This document shows positions 44,706-53,688 of a DNA stretch of 64,000 bases, piece by piece. The notes under the pieces are model-generated. The model was not told the DNA's origin, made no database searches, and saw only the letters and a list, made by a program, of their open reading frames with translations. The translations under genes and the position numbers were made by a program. The DNA is from an uncultured Alphaproteobacteria bacterium. Lineage in GTDB: Bacteria; Pseudomonadota; Alphaproteobacteria; Rhizobiales; Beijerinckiaceae. Where the stretch lies: assembly GCA_937988775.1 (NCBI GenBank), contig CALKHP010000025.1, positions 1 through 64,000 on the forward strand, written 5' to 3'. Within the stretch, counting starts at the first letter, position 1; the number at the start of each line of letters is the position of its first letter.

Positions 44706-45575
44706 ATGGACGCCGCCCTCCCCGCCGCCGAGGCGCTGCCGCCGGTCGAACGGCGCACGCTGAAGAAGTTCGTGCGCAACCGCGCGGCGGTGGTCGGCGC
44801 GACCATCGTCATCGTGTTCCTGGCCATGGCGATCTTCGCGCCGCTGATCTCGCCGTTCGATCCGGCGCAGACCAATTTCCGCCTGGTGCGCAAGGCGCCC
44901 GACGCGCTGCACTGGTTCGGCACCGACGAGATCGGCCGCGACGTCCTCGCCCGCGTCATCTTCGGCGCCCGTGCCTCGCTGCTCGCCGGCTGCATCTCGG
45001 TGCTGGTGGCGCTCGCCGTCGGCGTGCCGCTCGGGTTGGTGGCGGGCTATCTCGGCGGCTGGTACGACATGGTGATCAGCCGCTGCACCGATGCTCTCCT
45101 GTCGATCCCGTTCCTGATCCTCGCCATCGCGCTCGCGGCGTTTCTCGGGCCGTCGCTCACCAATGCCATGCTCGCCATCGGCATTGCCGCGACGCCGTTC
45201 ATCATCCGCCTGACGCGCGGCCAGACGCTGGCCGTCAGGACGGAGGATTACGTCGAGGGGGCACGCGCCGTCGGCGTGCCGCGCCTGCGCATCGCTTTGC
45301 GCTATATCCTGCCCAATATCGCCGCGCCCATTCTGGTGCAGGCGACGCTGATCGTGGCGCAGGCGATCATCGCCGAAGCCTCGCTGTCCTTCCTCGGCCT
45401 CGGCCAGCAGCCGCCGGCCCCGTCCTGGGGTTCGATGCTGAACACCGCCAAGAACTACATGGAGCAGGCGCCGTGGATGGCGATCTGGCCCGGCGTCGCC
45501 ATCTTCCTCGCCGTGCTCGGCTTCAACCTGATGGGCGACGGTTTGCGCGATGCGCTCGACCCAAGGGATGTTTAG
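44706..45575 (+). CDS. peptide ABC permease, DppC type (289 aa)
   Basis: Second membrane subunit with six spans. Signatures are WFGTDEIGRDVLARVIFGAR near 70 and the EAA loop DYVEGARAVGVPRLRIALRY near 180, then SLSFLGLGQQPPAPSWGSML and the C-terminal DGLRDALDPR. The start is ATG 44706, 2 bases after the DppB stop; a GTG at 44700 that overlaps the stop is an alternative. It forms the channel with the DppB-type subunit. Confidence 0.93.
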   Translation: MDAALPAAEALPPVERRTLKKFVRNRAAVVGATIVIVFLAMAIFAPLISPFDPAQTNFRLVRKAPDALHWFGTDEIGRDVLARVIFGARASLLAGCISVLVALAVGVPLGLVAGYLGGWYDMVISRCTDALLSIPFLILAIALAAFLGPSLTNAMLAIGIAATPFIIRLTRGQTLAVRTEDYVEGARAVGVPRLRIALRYILPNIAAPILVQATLIVAQAIIAEASLSFLGLGQQPPAPSWGSMLNTAKNYMEQAPWMAIWPGVAIFLAVLGFNLMGDGLRDALDPRDV

Positions 45576-45601
45576 AACAACGTTTGATATTGGAGACCGT
45601 C

Positions 45602-47422
45602 ATGTTCACCACCCGTCCGGAAATTCGCGGCACGTTCGGTGTCGTTGCCTCGACGCATTGGATCGCCTCCGCCGTCGGCATGGCGATCCTGGAGCGCGGC
45701 GGCAACGCCTTCGATGCGGCCGTCGCGATGGGGTTCACGCTGCAGATCGTCGAGCCGCATCTGTGCGGCCCGGGCGGCGACCTGCCGGCGATCTTCTATT
45801 CGGCGCGCACGAAGAAGGTCGAGGTGCTGTGCGCGCAGGGGCCGACGCCGGCCAAGGCGACCATCGCCCATTACAAGGCCGAGGGGCTGAACCTGGTGCC
45901 GGGCTCCGGCCTGCTCGCGACTGTCGTGCCCGGCGCCTTTGACGGCTGGATGAAGCTGCTCAAGGATCACGGCACCATGACGCCGCGCGACGTGCTGGAG
46001 CCGGCGATCCATTATGCCCGCACCGGCCATCCCGTGCTGCCGCGCGTCTCAGGCGAAATCGCCCGCCTCGCCGATTTCTTCAAGGCCGAGTGGCCGACCT
46101 CAGCCGCGACCTGGCTGGTGAACGGCGCCGCGCCCGAACCGCTGAGCCTGTTCCGCAACGACGCGCTGGCTCGGACCTACGCCCGCATCGTGCGCGAATC
46201 GGAGGCCAAGCCGACGCGCGCCCAGAAGATCGGCGCCGCCCGGCGCGCCTTCTCCAAGGGCTTCGTGGCGGAAGCCATCGACAAATACCTGCGCCGCGCC
46301 AATGTCATGGATGCCAGCGGCGAACGCCACAAGGGCGTGCTCACCGGCGACGACATGGCGAAATGGTCGGCTTCCTACGACACGCCGGCCAGCGTCGACC
46401 ATCACGGCTGGACCTTGTGCAAGACCGGCTTCTGGGGTCAGGGGCCGGTGCTGCTACAGACGCTGAAACTGGTCGAGAAAGCCGACCTCGGCAAAATGGC
46501 GCCGGACGGCCCGGATTTCGTCCACACCGTCACCGAGGCGCTCAAGCTCGCCTTCGCCGATCGCGAGGCCTATTACGGCGACCCGAATTTCGTGAAGGTG
46601 CCGGGCGATATCCTGCTTTCGGAGAAATACGCCGTCGAGCGCCGCAAGCTGATCGGCGACAAGGCCTCGCATGAATTGCGCCCCGGCGTCATTCCCGGCT
46701 TCGAGCGCCAGGTGGCGCATGCCGTGCCCGACGCCGCCGGCAAGGGCGCAGCCGGCGGGCTCGGCGTCGGCGAGCCGACCATGGGCCATCTCGCCGGGCG
46801 CAAGCTCGCGGCCAGTGGTGCAGCCAAGACGGCGCGCGCCGCCGATACCGTGCATCTCGACGTCATCGACCGCTGGGGCAACATGGTTTCCTGCACGCCC
46901 TCGGGCGGGTGGCTGCAATCGTCGCCGATCGTGCCCGGCCTCGGCTTCGCGCTCAACTCACGCGCGCAGATGTTCTGGCTGGAAGAGGGCCTGCCCTGCT
47001 CGCTCGCGCCCGGCAAGCGGCCGCGCACCACGCTGTCGCCGTCGCTGGCGCTGCGCGACGGCGAGCCGGCCATGGTGTTCGGCACGCCGGGCGGCGATCA
47101 GCAGGACCAGTGGCAGGCGTCGCTGTTCCTGCGCCATGTCCATCACGGCCTGAACCTGCAGGAATCGATCGACATGCCGCTGTTCCACACGGCGCATTTC
47201 CCGGCCTCGTTCTATCCGCGCGGCTCGAAACCCGGCCATCTGCTGGTCGAGGAATCCTTCGACGATGAGACAATCGAGGAATTGCGCCGGCGCGGCCATA
47301 ATCTCGAGGTCGCACCCGCCTGGTCGGCCGGGCGCCTCACGGCGGCGGAAAAGGGCGAGGACGGCGTGCTGCGCGCCGCCGCAACGCCGCGCCTGATGCA
47401 GGCCTACGCGATCGGGCGGTGA
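45602..47422 (+). CDS. gamma-glutamyltransferase-family protein (606 aa)
   Basis: N-terminal-nucleophile hydrolase made as one chain and cleaved into two. The nucleophile is Thr416 in the DTVHLDVID stretch (the T-x-H motif). The N-terminal ERGGNAFDAAVAMGFTLQIV and LCGPGGD blocks and the C-terminal GTPGGDQQDQW block bind substrate. No signal peptide is seen, so unlike E. coli Ggt it appears cytoplasmic. It fits cleavage of gamma-glutamyl peptides brought in by the transporter. It starts 26 bases after the permease stop. Confidence 0.9.
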   Translation: MFTTRPEIRGTFGVVASTHWIASAVGMAILERGGNAFDAAVAMGFTLQIVEPHLCGPGGDLPAIFYSARTKKVEVLCAQGPTPAKATIAHYKAEGLNLVPGSGLLATVVPGAFDGWMKLLKDHGTMTPRDVLEPAIHYARTGHPVLPRVSGEIARLADFFKAEWPTSAATWLVNGAAPEPLSLFRNDALARTYARIVRESEAKPTRAQKIGAARRAFSKGFVAEAIDKYLRRANVMDASGERHKGVLTGDDMAKWSASYDTPASVDHHGWTLCKTGFWGQGPVLLQTLKLVEKADLGKMAPDGPDFVHTVTEALKLAFADREAYYGDPNFVKVPGDILLSEKYAVERRKLIGDKASHELRPGVIPGFERQVAHAVPDAAGKGAAGGLGVGEPTMGHLAGRKLAASGAAKTARAADTVHLDVIDRWGNMVSCTPSGGWLQSSPIVPGLGFALNSRAQMFWLEEGLPCSLAPGKRPRTTLSPSLALRDGEPAMVFGTPGGDQQDQWQASLFLRHVHHGLNLQESIDMPLFHTAHFPASFYPRGSKPGHLLVEESFDDETIEELRRRGHNLEVAPAWSAGRLTAAEKGEDGVLRAAATPRLMQAYAIGR

Positions 47423-47434
47423 TGCGGCGCTGGG

Positions 47435-47637
47435 TGCCGGGTCAGGCCCGGCACAAGATAGCGCGAGCGGTTTTGCCCCGGACTTGATCCGGGGCCCAGA
47501 GACGATTGCGCCTTTCGCATCGGGATGGGTCGGTGAGGCGCAACCACAGCGGCATGCCCGCCCCGACGGACCGGGTGCCGGGTCACGCCCGGCACAAGAC
47601 AGCGCGAGCGTTTTGCCCCGGACTTGATCGGGGGCCC
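47435..47637. repeat. tandemly doubled family B repeat
   Basis: A unit of about 63 bases occurs at 47435-47497 and again at 47576-47637. Each holds TGCCGGGTC..CCCGGCA, a short CAAGA.AGCGCGAGC link and CCCCGGACTTGATC.GGGG. Confidence 0.85.
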
Positions 47638-47642
47638 CGTCT

Positions 47643-47855
47643 CTACTCGTCGAGATCGGTATCGAGGATCGCCATCTGGAAATTATACGACAGGTCGCCG
47701 TCTTCCTTGTCCTCGAACAGCACGCCGATGAACTCGTCGCCGATATAGACTTCCGCCGAATCCTTCTTCTTCGGGCGGGCAACCACACGGATCGAGGTGT
47801 TGGCGAAGGTCCGGCGCATATAGCCTTCGACCTTCTGGATTTCGGCCTTTTCCAT
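47643..47855 (-). CDS. DUF3126 protein (70 aa)
   Basis: Small conserved alphaproteobacterial protein covering the whole family: MEKAEIQKVEGYMRRTFANT, then VVARPKKKDSAEVYIGDEFI and DLSYNFQMAILD. Function is unknown. GGAG stands 9 bases before ATG 47855 and selects this start over a GTG three codons upstream. cysE lies upstream on the same strand, 127 bases away, a pairing seen in other Hyphomicrobiales. Confidence 0.92.
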   Translation of the reverse strand: MEKAEIQKVEGYMRRTFANTSIRVVARPKKKDSAEVYIGDEFIGVLFEDKEDGDLSYNFQMAILDTDLDE

Positions 47856-47982
47856 GCGGTTCACTCCAGATTTGCGGAAATTGTCGACGGAAGAGCCAGG
47901 TCAGGCCCCAAGGTCGATTCAGACAATCGTGAGCGGGAGGGGTGCCACGCCGCCGCGCGGCGTTCAAGCCTTGAAGCGCGGC

Positions 47983-48807
47983 TCAGCTCAATTTCTCTGC
48001 GAGAAGCTGGTCCATGCTGCGGGCAGGTTCCGCGCAGCCGGCCGTGCCGACGATCTTCGCCGGCACGCCGGCGACGGTGGTCTTGGCCGGCACCGCATGC
48101 AGCACCACCGAGCCGGCAGCGACGCGGGCGCATTGGCCGACCTCGATATTGCCGAGGATCTTGGCGCCGGCGCCGACCAGCACGCCGCGCCGGATCTTGG
48201 GATGCCGGTCGCCCTGCTCCTTGCCGGTGCCGCCAAGCGTCACGTCCTGCAACAGCGAGACGTCGTCCTCGATCACCGCCGTCGCCCCGACGACCAGCCC
48301 GGTGGCGTGGTCGAGGAAAATGCCCTTGCCGATCTTCGCCGCCGGATTGATGTCGGTCTGGAACACCGCCGAGGAGCGGCTTTGCAGGTAGAGCGCGAAA
48401 TCCTTGCGCCCGCGCAGCCACAGCCAATGCGCCAGCCGATAGGTCTGGATCGCCTGGAAACCCTTGAAATACAGCAGCGGCTCGCAGAAGCGCGCGCAGG
48501 CCGGGTCGCGGTCGATCACCGCCATCAGGTCGGCGCGGAACGCCTCGCCGAAACCGGCATCCTCGGCGACCGCGTCCTCGAAAACCTGCCGGATCAGCTC
48601 CGACGGCATATCGGCGTGATGCAGGCGCGCGGCGATGCGATGGATGACCGCATGCTCGAGACGCGGCTGGTTGAGGATCGTGGTGATCAGGAAACCGGCA
48701 AGCTCGGGCTCGCGCGCCACCGCCTCCTCGGCCTCGGCCCGCATCCGTGACCAGATCGGATCGACCAGTTCGAGACGGCTGCGGGGGTCACCCTGGCTGA
48801 TGGCCAT
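47983..48807 (-). CDS. cysE: serine O-acetyltransferase (274 aa)
   Basis: Makes O-acetylserine for cysteine synthesis. The N-terminal SATase helical domain (about 15-130) includes FFEP-type residues and the YFKGFQAIQTYRLAHWLW block. The left-handed hexapeptide helix (about 155-240) carries the catalytic His in the FLDHATGLVVG block and DVTLGGTG. The C-terminus ends in a short tail that usually docks with CysK. GGAG lies 6 bases before the ATG. Length is typical. Confidence 0.95.
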   Translation of the reverse strand: MAISQGDPRSRLELVDPIWSRMRAEAEEAVAREPELAGFLITTILNQPRLEHAVIHRIAARLHHADMPSELIRQVFEDAVAEDAGFGEAFRADLMAVIDRDPACARFCEPLLYFKGFQAIQTYRLAHWLWLRGRKDFALYLQSRSSAVFQTDINPAAKIGKGIFLDHATGLVVGATAVIEDDVSLLQDVTLGGTGKEQGDRHPKIRRGVLVGAGAKILGNIEVGQCARVAAGSVVLHAVPAKTTVAGVPAKIVGTAGCAEPARSMDQLLAEKLS

Positions 48808-48929
48808 CTATCGCTCCAAAAACGTTCGCGGTGAGAGGTTATCCCCGCCAGAATAACACCATCCACCAGAGGCACAGCGAGAAATCACACGAAGCGCGCC
48901 GTGCGGCAGGCCTTTGAGATCAGGCGCCG

Positions 48930-49694
48930 TCACGGCCGCGAATCCAGGAAATCGAGCACGGCCTGCTTGTAGCTCTTGTCGCCGACCGCGAGATTGTGGT
49001 CGCGTCCCGGAATGTCGAAGGCGCGCGCCCCCGGAATCAGCGCCGCAAGCTGGTGCGGATCGCCGGCAATCGGATCCTTGGTGCCGACGCAGATCAGCAT
49101 CGGCGTGGTAATGGTGGCAAGCGCCGCCGGCTTCAGCGTCTGCCGCGTGCCCCGGATGCAGGCGGCGAGCGCCTTGAGGTCGCTTTTCGTCTGCTCGGCA
49201 AAGGCGCGGAACATGCGGTCCATCGGGTCGGTGAGGTCGGCGAGGCTTGGTGCTTCCATCGCCGCCGCGACACCGGCCGGCAGGCCGACGCCCTCGACAA
49301 GGCGGCTGCCGAGGCCGCCGAGCGTCGCCGAGCGCACGCGCTCAGGGTTCAGCAGCGTCAGAAAGGCGGTGATGCGCGCACCCATCGAATAGCCCATCAC
49401 GTCGACCTTTTCGAGGCCGAGATGGTCGAGCAGCGCACGCGCATCGCTGGCCATGATTTGCGTGGCATAGGCCGCCGGATCATGCGGCTTGCCGGAACGG
49501 CCATGGCCGCGATTGTCGAGCGCGATCACCCGCCGCCCGGCGGCAAGCAGCGTCTTGAGCCAGAGCGTGCCGATCCAGTTGACGCTGTGATTCGAGGCGA
49601 AGCCATGAATGAGCAGGATCGGCTCGTCGCTGTCGTGCTCGGGCCGCTCATCGATATAGGCGATTTCGACGCCGTCATGATCAAAGGTATGCAT
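48930..49694 (-). CDS. alpha/beta-fold hydrolase (254 aa)
   Basis: Serine hydrolase with the nucleophile elbow GYSMGA (Ser near 99), the oxyanion-hole HGFASNH near 30, the acid in VGTKDPI and the final His in GRDHN. The lid region (about 130-190) is helical. The substrate is unknown. No clear ribosome site precedes ATG 49694. It is divergent from the small zinc-finger gene with about 130 bases between. Confidence 0.88.
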   Translation of the reverse strand: MHTFDHDGVEIAYIDERPEHDSDEPILLIHGFASNHSVNWIGTLWLKTLLAAGRRVIALDNRGHGRSGKPHDPAAYATQIMASDARALLDHLGLEKVDVMGYSMGARITAFLTLLNPERVRSATLGGLGSRLVEGVGLPAGVAAAMEAPSLADLTDPMDRMFRAFAEQTKSDLKALAACIRGTRQTLKPAALATITTPMLICVGTKDPIAGDPHQLAALIPGARAFDIPGRDHNLAVGDKSYKQAVLDFLDSRP

Positions 49695-49822
49695 GGGAGG
49701 CGCTTAGCGCGATTTCGCGCCTGCGTCATCCCGAACGACGCACAGCCCCGATTTCTACTTGGCATCGGCGTCCGAAACAGTATGGTCCGCCCGACATCAA
49801 CCGCCACGCGAAGAGTGACATC

Positions 49823-50059
49823 ATGGCCGAGCATGGCATGCCGCATTTCCAGAACGATGCCGGCGACCCCGTCATCCGGGTCGGGGCGCGCGAATTCATG
49901 TGCGTCGGTGCCACGCCGCCCTTTGATCACCCGCATATCTACATCGATATGGGCGGCGATACCGAGGCGGTGTGCTCGTATTGCTCGACGCTTTACCGTT
50001 ACGACGCCACGCTTGGCCCGCGCGAAGCGGTGCCTGCTTCCGCCGTCTACGCAGCCTAG
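49823..50059 (+). CDS. NDUFS6-like zinc-finger protein (78 aa)
   Basis: Small CHCC-type zinc-finger domain related to the complex I accessory subunit NDUFS6. The ligands are the Cys in FMCVGATPPFDHPHIYID (with its His) and the two cysteines of AVCSYCSTLY. The family is conserved in alphaproteobacteria and is thought to accompany respiratory complex I. The start ATG 49823 follows GAAGAG. The flavin monooxygenase gene begins 10 bases after its stop, so they may form one transcript. Confidence 0.9.
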   Translation: MAEHGMPHFQNDAGDPVIRVGAREFMCVGATPPFDHPHIYIDMGGDTEAVCSYCSTLYRYDATLGPREAVPASAVYAA

Positions 50060-50068
50060 GCCGGTCCT

Positions 50069-51271
50069 ATGCCGGGCCGGGTCGCCATTGCCGGCGGCGG
50101 CATCGGCGGGCTGAGCGCCGCGCTTTGCCTGGCGCGGGCCGGGCTTCAGGTCACGGTGTTCGAGCGGCGCGCCCGGGTGGAAGAGGCCGGCGCCGGCATC
50201 CAGCTTTCCCCCAATGCCAGCCGTATCCTGCTCGAACTCGGCCTTGGCCCGGCGCTGGAGCGGCTCGCCGATCAGCCGGCGCGGCTCAATGTCCGGCGCC
50301 TGAGCGACGGGGCTGAACTCGCGACGATGTCCTTTGCCGATCTGGCCACCCGTCACGGTGCGCCGTACTGGGCGCTGCGGCGGGCCGACCTGCATGGCGT
50401 CTTGCTGACCGCAGCGGAATCAGCGCCGGGAATCACGCTGCGCAATGGCGAGACCGTGCGCGATGCCGGCATGGTCGAGGACATCTTTACCGTCACGACC
50501 GAGGGCGATGACGGCAAGCGCATCAGCGAAGCTTTCGACCTGCTGGTCGGCGCGGATGGGCTGTGGTCGGTCACGCGCCGCATCCTGCACCCGCGCGTGC
50601 TGCCGGACCCGCGCTTCACCGGTTACGAAGCATGGCGCGCCATGCTGCCGCTGGCCGAGGCGAGCGGTCTGCCGCAAGCGTCCGATGTCGGGCTCTGGCT
50701 CGGATCGGGCGCCCATGTCGTGCATTATCCGGTCGCGGCCGGCACGCAGTTGAACATCGTGCTGGTCCGGCGCGGCAGGAACGATACGCCGGGCTGGTCG
50801 CGGCCCGGATCGGCCTCGGTTCTGGCGCCCGACATCGCCGCAGCCGCCCGCCCCTTGCGCCTTCTTCTGGGCAAGGTCTCGGATTGGCAGGTGTGGTCGC
50901 TGTTCGATGCCCAGGGCGTCGCCATGGCCGGCCGCCGCATCGCGCTGGCCGGCGATGCCGCCCACCCGGTGCTGCCCTTCCTGGCGCAGGGCGCGTGCCT
51001 TGCGATCGAGGACGCCGCCTGCCTTGGCGCGGCGCTGGCGCGGGCCGATTTCGCCAGCGCCGCCAGCCTCGCCGCCGCCCTCGCCCGCTACGACACGATG
51101 CGCCGCGCGAGAAGCGCCAGCGTGCAGCGCGCCGCGCGCGCCAACGGCCGCACCTATCATCTTAGCCGACCGTTCTCCCATGCGCGAGACGCAGTGCTGC
51201 GCACCATCGGGCCGAATGGGATGGCCCGGCGCTATGATTGGCTCTATGGCTGGAAGCCTCCGCTTATTTGA
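50069..51271 (+). CDS. FAD-dependent aromatic-ring-type monooxygenase (400 aa)
   Basis: Group A flavoprotein hydroxylase. The GXGXXG motif is AGGGIGGLSAALCLARAG (about 7-24), the DG motif LVGADGLWSVTR near 163, and the second FAD motif ALAGDAAHPVLPFLAQGAC near 292. This last version (HPVLPFLAQGA) fits salicylate or 6-hydroxynicotinate type monooxygenases more than UbiH. The substrate is unknown. It follows the zinc-finger gene by 10 bases and precedes a DMT transporter gene by 28. Confidence 0.88.
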   Translation: MPGRVAIAGGGIGGLSAALCLARAGLQVTVFERRARVEEAGAGIQLSPNASRILLELGLGPALERLADQPARLNVRRLSDGAELATMSFADLATRHGAPYWALRRADLHGVLLTAAESAPGITLRNGETVRDAGMVEDIFTVTTEGDDGKRISEAFDLLVGADGLWSVTRRILHPRVLPDPRFTGYEAWRAMLPLAEASGLPQASDVGLWLGSGAHVVHYPVAAGTQLNIVLVRRGRNDTPGWSRPGSASVLAPDIAAAARPLRLLLGKVSDWQVWSLFDAQGVAMAGRRIALAGDAAHPVLPFLAQGACLAIEDAACLGAALARADFASAASLAAALARYDTMRRARSASVQRAARANGRTYHLSRPFSHARDAVLRTIGPNGMARRYDWLYGWKPPLI

Positions 51272-51298
51272 TTGCCCAAGTCTTCTGGATTTTCGTCA

Positions 51299-52204
51299 AT
51301 GTCCCCGCCCGGCACCCGGCCCGCCTTTGGCGCCGGTCCACAAGATACGCTGCGCGGCATCATGCTCATGTGCAGCGCGCTGCTGTGCTTTTCGATGCTC
51401 GATGCCACCGGCAAGTGGCTGTCACCGCAAATCGGGGCGCTGGAGGTCACCTGGGTCCGCTACACGCTGAGCGTGGTGTTCGTCAGCCTCGTCCTCAATC
51501 CGTGGACGGTGCCGGGGCTGCTGCGCACCAAAAAGCCGTTGCTGCAGATGATTCGCTCGCTGCTGCTGTTCGGCTCGACGCTGCTGAACTTCATGGCGCT
51601 ACGCTACCTGCCGCTGATGGAAGTGCTCTCGATGCTGTTCCTGACGCCGCTTTTCGTGGCGCTGGTGTCGGGGCCGCTGCTCGGGGAATGGGTCGGCCCA
51701 CGCCGGGCGCTCGCCATCCTGGTCGGCTTCTCCGGCGTGCTGGTGGTGACGCGGCCAGGCTTTGCCGCGTTCCATCCGGCAATCCTGTATTCGCTGCTCG
51801 GCGCTTTCACCAATGCACTCTATGCCATCATGACGCGTGTGATGGCATCCCATGACCCGCCCGCGACGACGATGTTCTATTCGGGCGTTGCGGGCACGGT
51901 ATTGCTGACGCCGTTCCTGCCGCTGTTCTGGGTTCCGCCACCGACATGGCTGAGCGTGGTGGCGATGGTCGCGACCGGCTTCTTCGGCGCGCTCGGGCAC
52001 TGGCTGATGATCCTCGCGCACCGGCAGGCGCCAGCCTCGACGCTGTCGCCCTTCATCTACACGCAGATCGTCTATGTGACGGTGCTCGGCTACGTCGTAT
52101 TCGGCGACCTGCCGGACCGCTGGACGCTGCTCGGCAGCTTCATCGTCGTCAGTTCAGGGCTTTACCTGCTGCACCGAGAACGAGTTCAGGGCCTGCGCCG
52201 GTAG
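51299..52204 (+). CDS. DMT/EamA-family transporter (301 aa)
   Basis: Ten membrane spans in two EamA halves (about 20-145 and 160-290). Signatures include CFSMLDATGKWLS, VRYTLSV and YLPLMEVLSMLFLTPLFVAL. The cytoplasmic N-terminus of about 18 residues is Pro/Gly-rich. The substrate is unknown; export of metabolites is usual. The start is ATG 51299 rather than an upstream TTG in the same frame. It may be cotranscribed with the monooxygenase. Confidence 0.88.
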   Translation: MSPPGTRPAFGAGPQDTLRGIMLMCSALLCFSMLDATGKWLSPQIGALEVTWVRYTLSVVFVSLVLNPWTVPGLLRTKKPLLQMIRSLLLFGSTLLNFMALRYLPLMEVLSMLFLTPLFVALVSGPLLGEWVGPRRALAILVGFSGVLVVTRPGFAAFHPAILYSLLGAFTNALYAIMTRVMASHDPPATTMFYSGVAGTVLLTPFLPLFWVPPPTWLSVVAMVATGFFGALGHWLMILAHRQAPASTLSPFIYTQIVYVTVLGYVVFGDLPDRWTLLGSFIVVSSGLYLLHRERVQGLRR

Positions 52205-52211
52205 CGTTCGA

Positions 52212-52529
52212 TCAGCCGGGCGCGCGCTTCTCAGCGTTACGCTTGCGGGTTTCGGCCGCCTTCCTGGCCGAGGCGGAGCGCTCCGCCGCCGACCGGCCTG
52301 CCGCAGCCTTGCCGCCGATCTCGCCGCCGCGATGGGCGGCCGGATGGCCGGTTTTCGCGCCACGGCCGGAGCCGGACAGCTTGCCGCCGCCATCATCCTT
52401 GTTGACGGTCGCCCAGGCCCGACGCTCGGCCTCGTCTTCCGGGACGCCACGCTTCTCGTAGCTGTCCTCGATATGCTCGGCCTTGCGCTTCTGCTTGTCG
52501 GTATAGCTTGATTTGTCGCCGCGTGGCAT
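52212..52529 (-). CDS. small basic KGG-rich protein, labelled plasmid stabilization in relatives (105 aa)
   Basis: Highly charged protein. The N-terminal half (MPRGDKSSYTDKQKRKAEHI and YEKRGVPEDEAERRAWATVN) matches a family often annotated plasmid stabilization protein. The C-terminal half is Lys/Arg/Ala low complexity with GG-rich repeats (GRGAKTGHPAAHRGGEIGG). Actual function is unknown, and plasmid maintenance is not supported. AGGAGG stands 7 bases before ATG 52529, a strong site. Converges on the DMT gene with 7 bases between. Confidence 0.85.
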   Translation of the reverse strand: MPRGDKSSYTDKQKRKAEHIEDSYEKRGVPEDEAERRAWATVNKDDGGGKLSGSGRGAKTGHPAAHRGGEIGGKAAAGRSAAERSASARKAAETRKRNAEKRAPG

Positions 52530-52622
52530 GGCGCATCCTCCTGTGTTCCCTGAAGCAACGACAGGCAGGAGCACAGTGTTCCCTTGCAGCGGCGCGAGTG
52601 CGTCGCTAACGCTAAGCCCCGT

Positions 52623-52709
52623 GCGGGCGTGGCGAAACCGGTAGACGCAAGGGACTTAAAATCCCTCGGCCGCAAGGCTGTGCGGGTTCGACCCCCGCCG
52701 CCCGCACCA
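52623..52709 (+). tRNA. tRNA-Leu (anticodon TAA)
   Basis: Acceptor GCGGGCG pairs with CGCCCGC; the anticodon arm AGGGACTTAAAATCCCT presents TAA. A variable arm of class II size follows (CGGCCGCAAGGCTGT), and the T arm is GCGGGTTCGACCCCCGC. The 3' CCA is encoded (52707-52709). It shows every feature of a functional tRNA-Leu. Confidence 0.97.
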
Positions 52710-52766
52710 AGTGAAATTCACCAAAGCCGCCGCCGCAGGCGCAAGAGGCGCCCCAAGGAGACCAGC

Positions 52767-53525
52767 ATGCCAGCATCCAGACCCATCCTCGTCGTCACCG
52801 GCGGCAGCCGTGGCATCGGTGCCGCCGTGTGCCGGCGCGCCGCGACCGAGGGCTATGACGTCGCCGTCAACTACCAGAGCGATGCCAACGCCGCCGCGCA
52901 GGTCGTGCAGGATTGCCAGGGCGCCGGCGTCCGCGCCATCGCCGTGCAGGGCGACATGGCCTCCGAGGCTGATGTCATCCAGCTTTTCCGGGCGGTCGAT
53001 GGCGATCTCGGCCCGGTGACGCATCTGGTCAACAATGCCGGCATCACCGGCCCGGTCGGAAAACTCGTCGACGCCGACCCGGCGGTGATCCGCACCTGCA
53101 TCGATCTCAACGTCACCGGGGCGATCCTGGTGGCGCAGGAAGCCATCAAGCGCATGGCGAAGCGCCATGGCGGCAAGGGCGGCGCCATCGTCAACGTCTC
53201 GTCCGCCGCCGTGACGCTCGGCGCGCCCAACCTGTTCGTCTGGTACGCCGCCTCGAAAGGCGCCATCGATTCGCTGACCGCGGGCCTCGCGATCGAGCTT
53301 GCGCCGGACGGCATCCGCGTCAACGGCGTGCAGCCGGGCATGATCGACACGGAAATTCACGCCAAGAGTTCGCACGATGCCGGCCGCCTCGCCCGCACGC
53401 TGCCCGCGATCCCGATGCAGCGCGCCGGCACGCCCGACGAGGTCGCCCGCACGATCCTGTTCCTGCTCTCGGACGCCTCGGCCTACACCACCGGCGCCAT
53501 CGTGAGGGTCGGCGGCGGGCGCTGA
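52767..53525 (+). CDS. SDR-family oxidoreductase (252 aa)
   Basis: Classical short-chain dehydrogenase. The NAD(P) motif is TGGSRGIG (about 11-18), the NNAG motif VNNAGITG near 88, and the catalytic Ser/Tyr/Lys are in NVSSAAV and WYAASKGA. The Arg in the first loop and the NYQSD stretch suggest NADP(H) use. The substrate is unknown. AAGGAG precedes the ATG. It lies 57 bases after tRNA-Leu and could be partly transcribed from it. Confidence 0.9.
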   Translation: MPASRPILVVTGGSRGIGAAVCRRAATEGYDVAVNYQSDANAAAQVVQDCQGAGVRAIAVQGDMASEADVIQLFRAVDGDLGPVTHLVNNAGITGPVGKLVDADPAVIRTCIDLNVTGAILVAQEAIKRMAKRHGGKGGAIVNVSSAAVTLGAPNLFVWYAASKGAIDSLTAGLAIELAPDGIRVNGVQPGMIDTEIHAKSSHDAGRLARTLPAIPMQRAGTPDEVARTILFLLSDASAYTTGAIVRVGGGR

Positions 53526-53579
53526 CGCCAGTTCCTCAGAGCCTGACGAGAAGATCGACTGAGGATTGTTTTTCTCTTC

Positions 53580-53658
53580 AACCCTCATCCTGAGCTTGTC
53601 GAAGGATGTTTCAGAGAGCACTGGAACATCCTTCGACAAGCTCAGGATGAGGTTGAGT
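53580..53658. repeat. family D palindromic repeat, perfect two-ended copy
   Basis: CCTCATCCTGAGCTTGTCG at the left end and its exact reverse complement near 53630-53652, around CAGAGAGCACTGGAACATCC. It lies between convergent genes, downstream of both the SDR gene and mfd. Confidence 0.9.
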
Positions 53659-53688
53659 ATAAAGGGAACGGAATTTCCGGTCAGGCTC

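Noticed and set aside
44672..45601. Frame upstream of the gamma-glutamyltransferase start.
   Set aside because: It overlaps the DppC-type gene in another frame and encodes Arg/Ala-rich nonsense.
52212..52529. Plasmid stabilization function for the small basic protein.
   Set aside because: The label comes from annotation habit; nothing here indicates plasmid DNA or partition.
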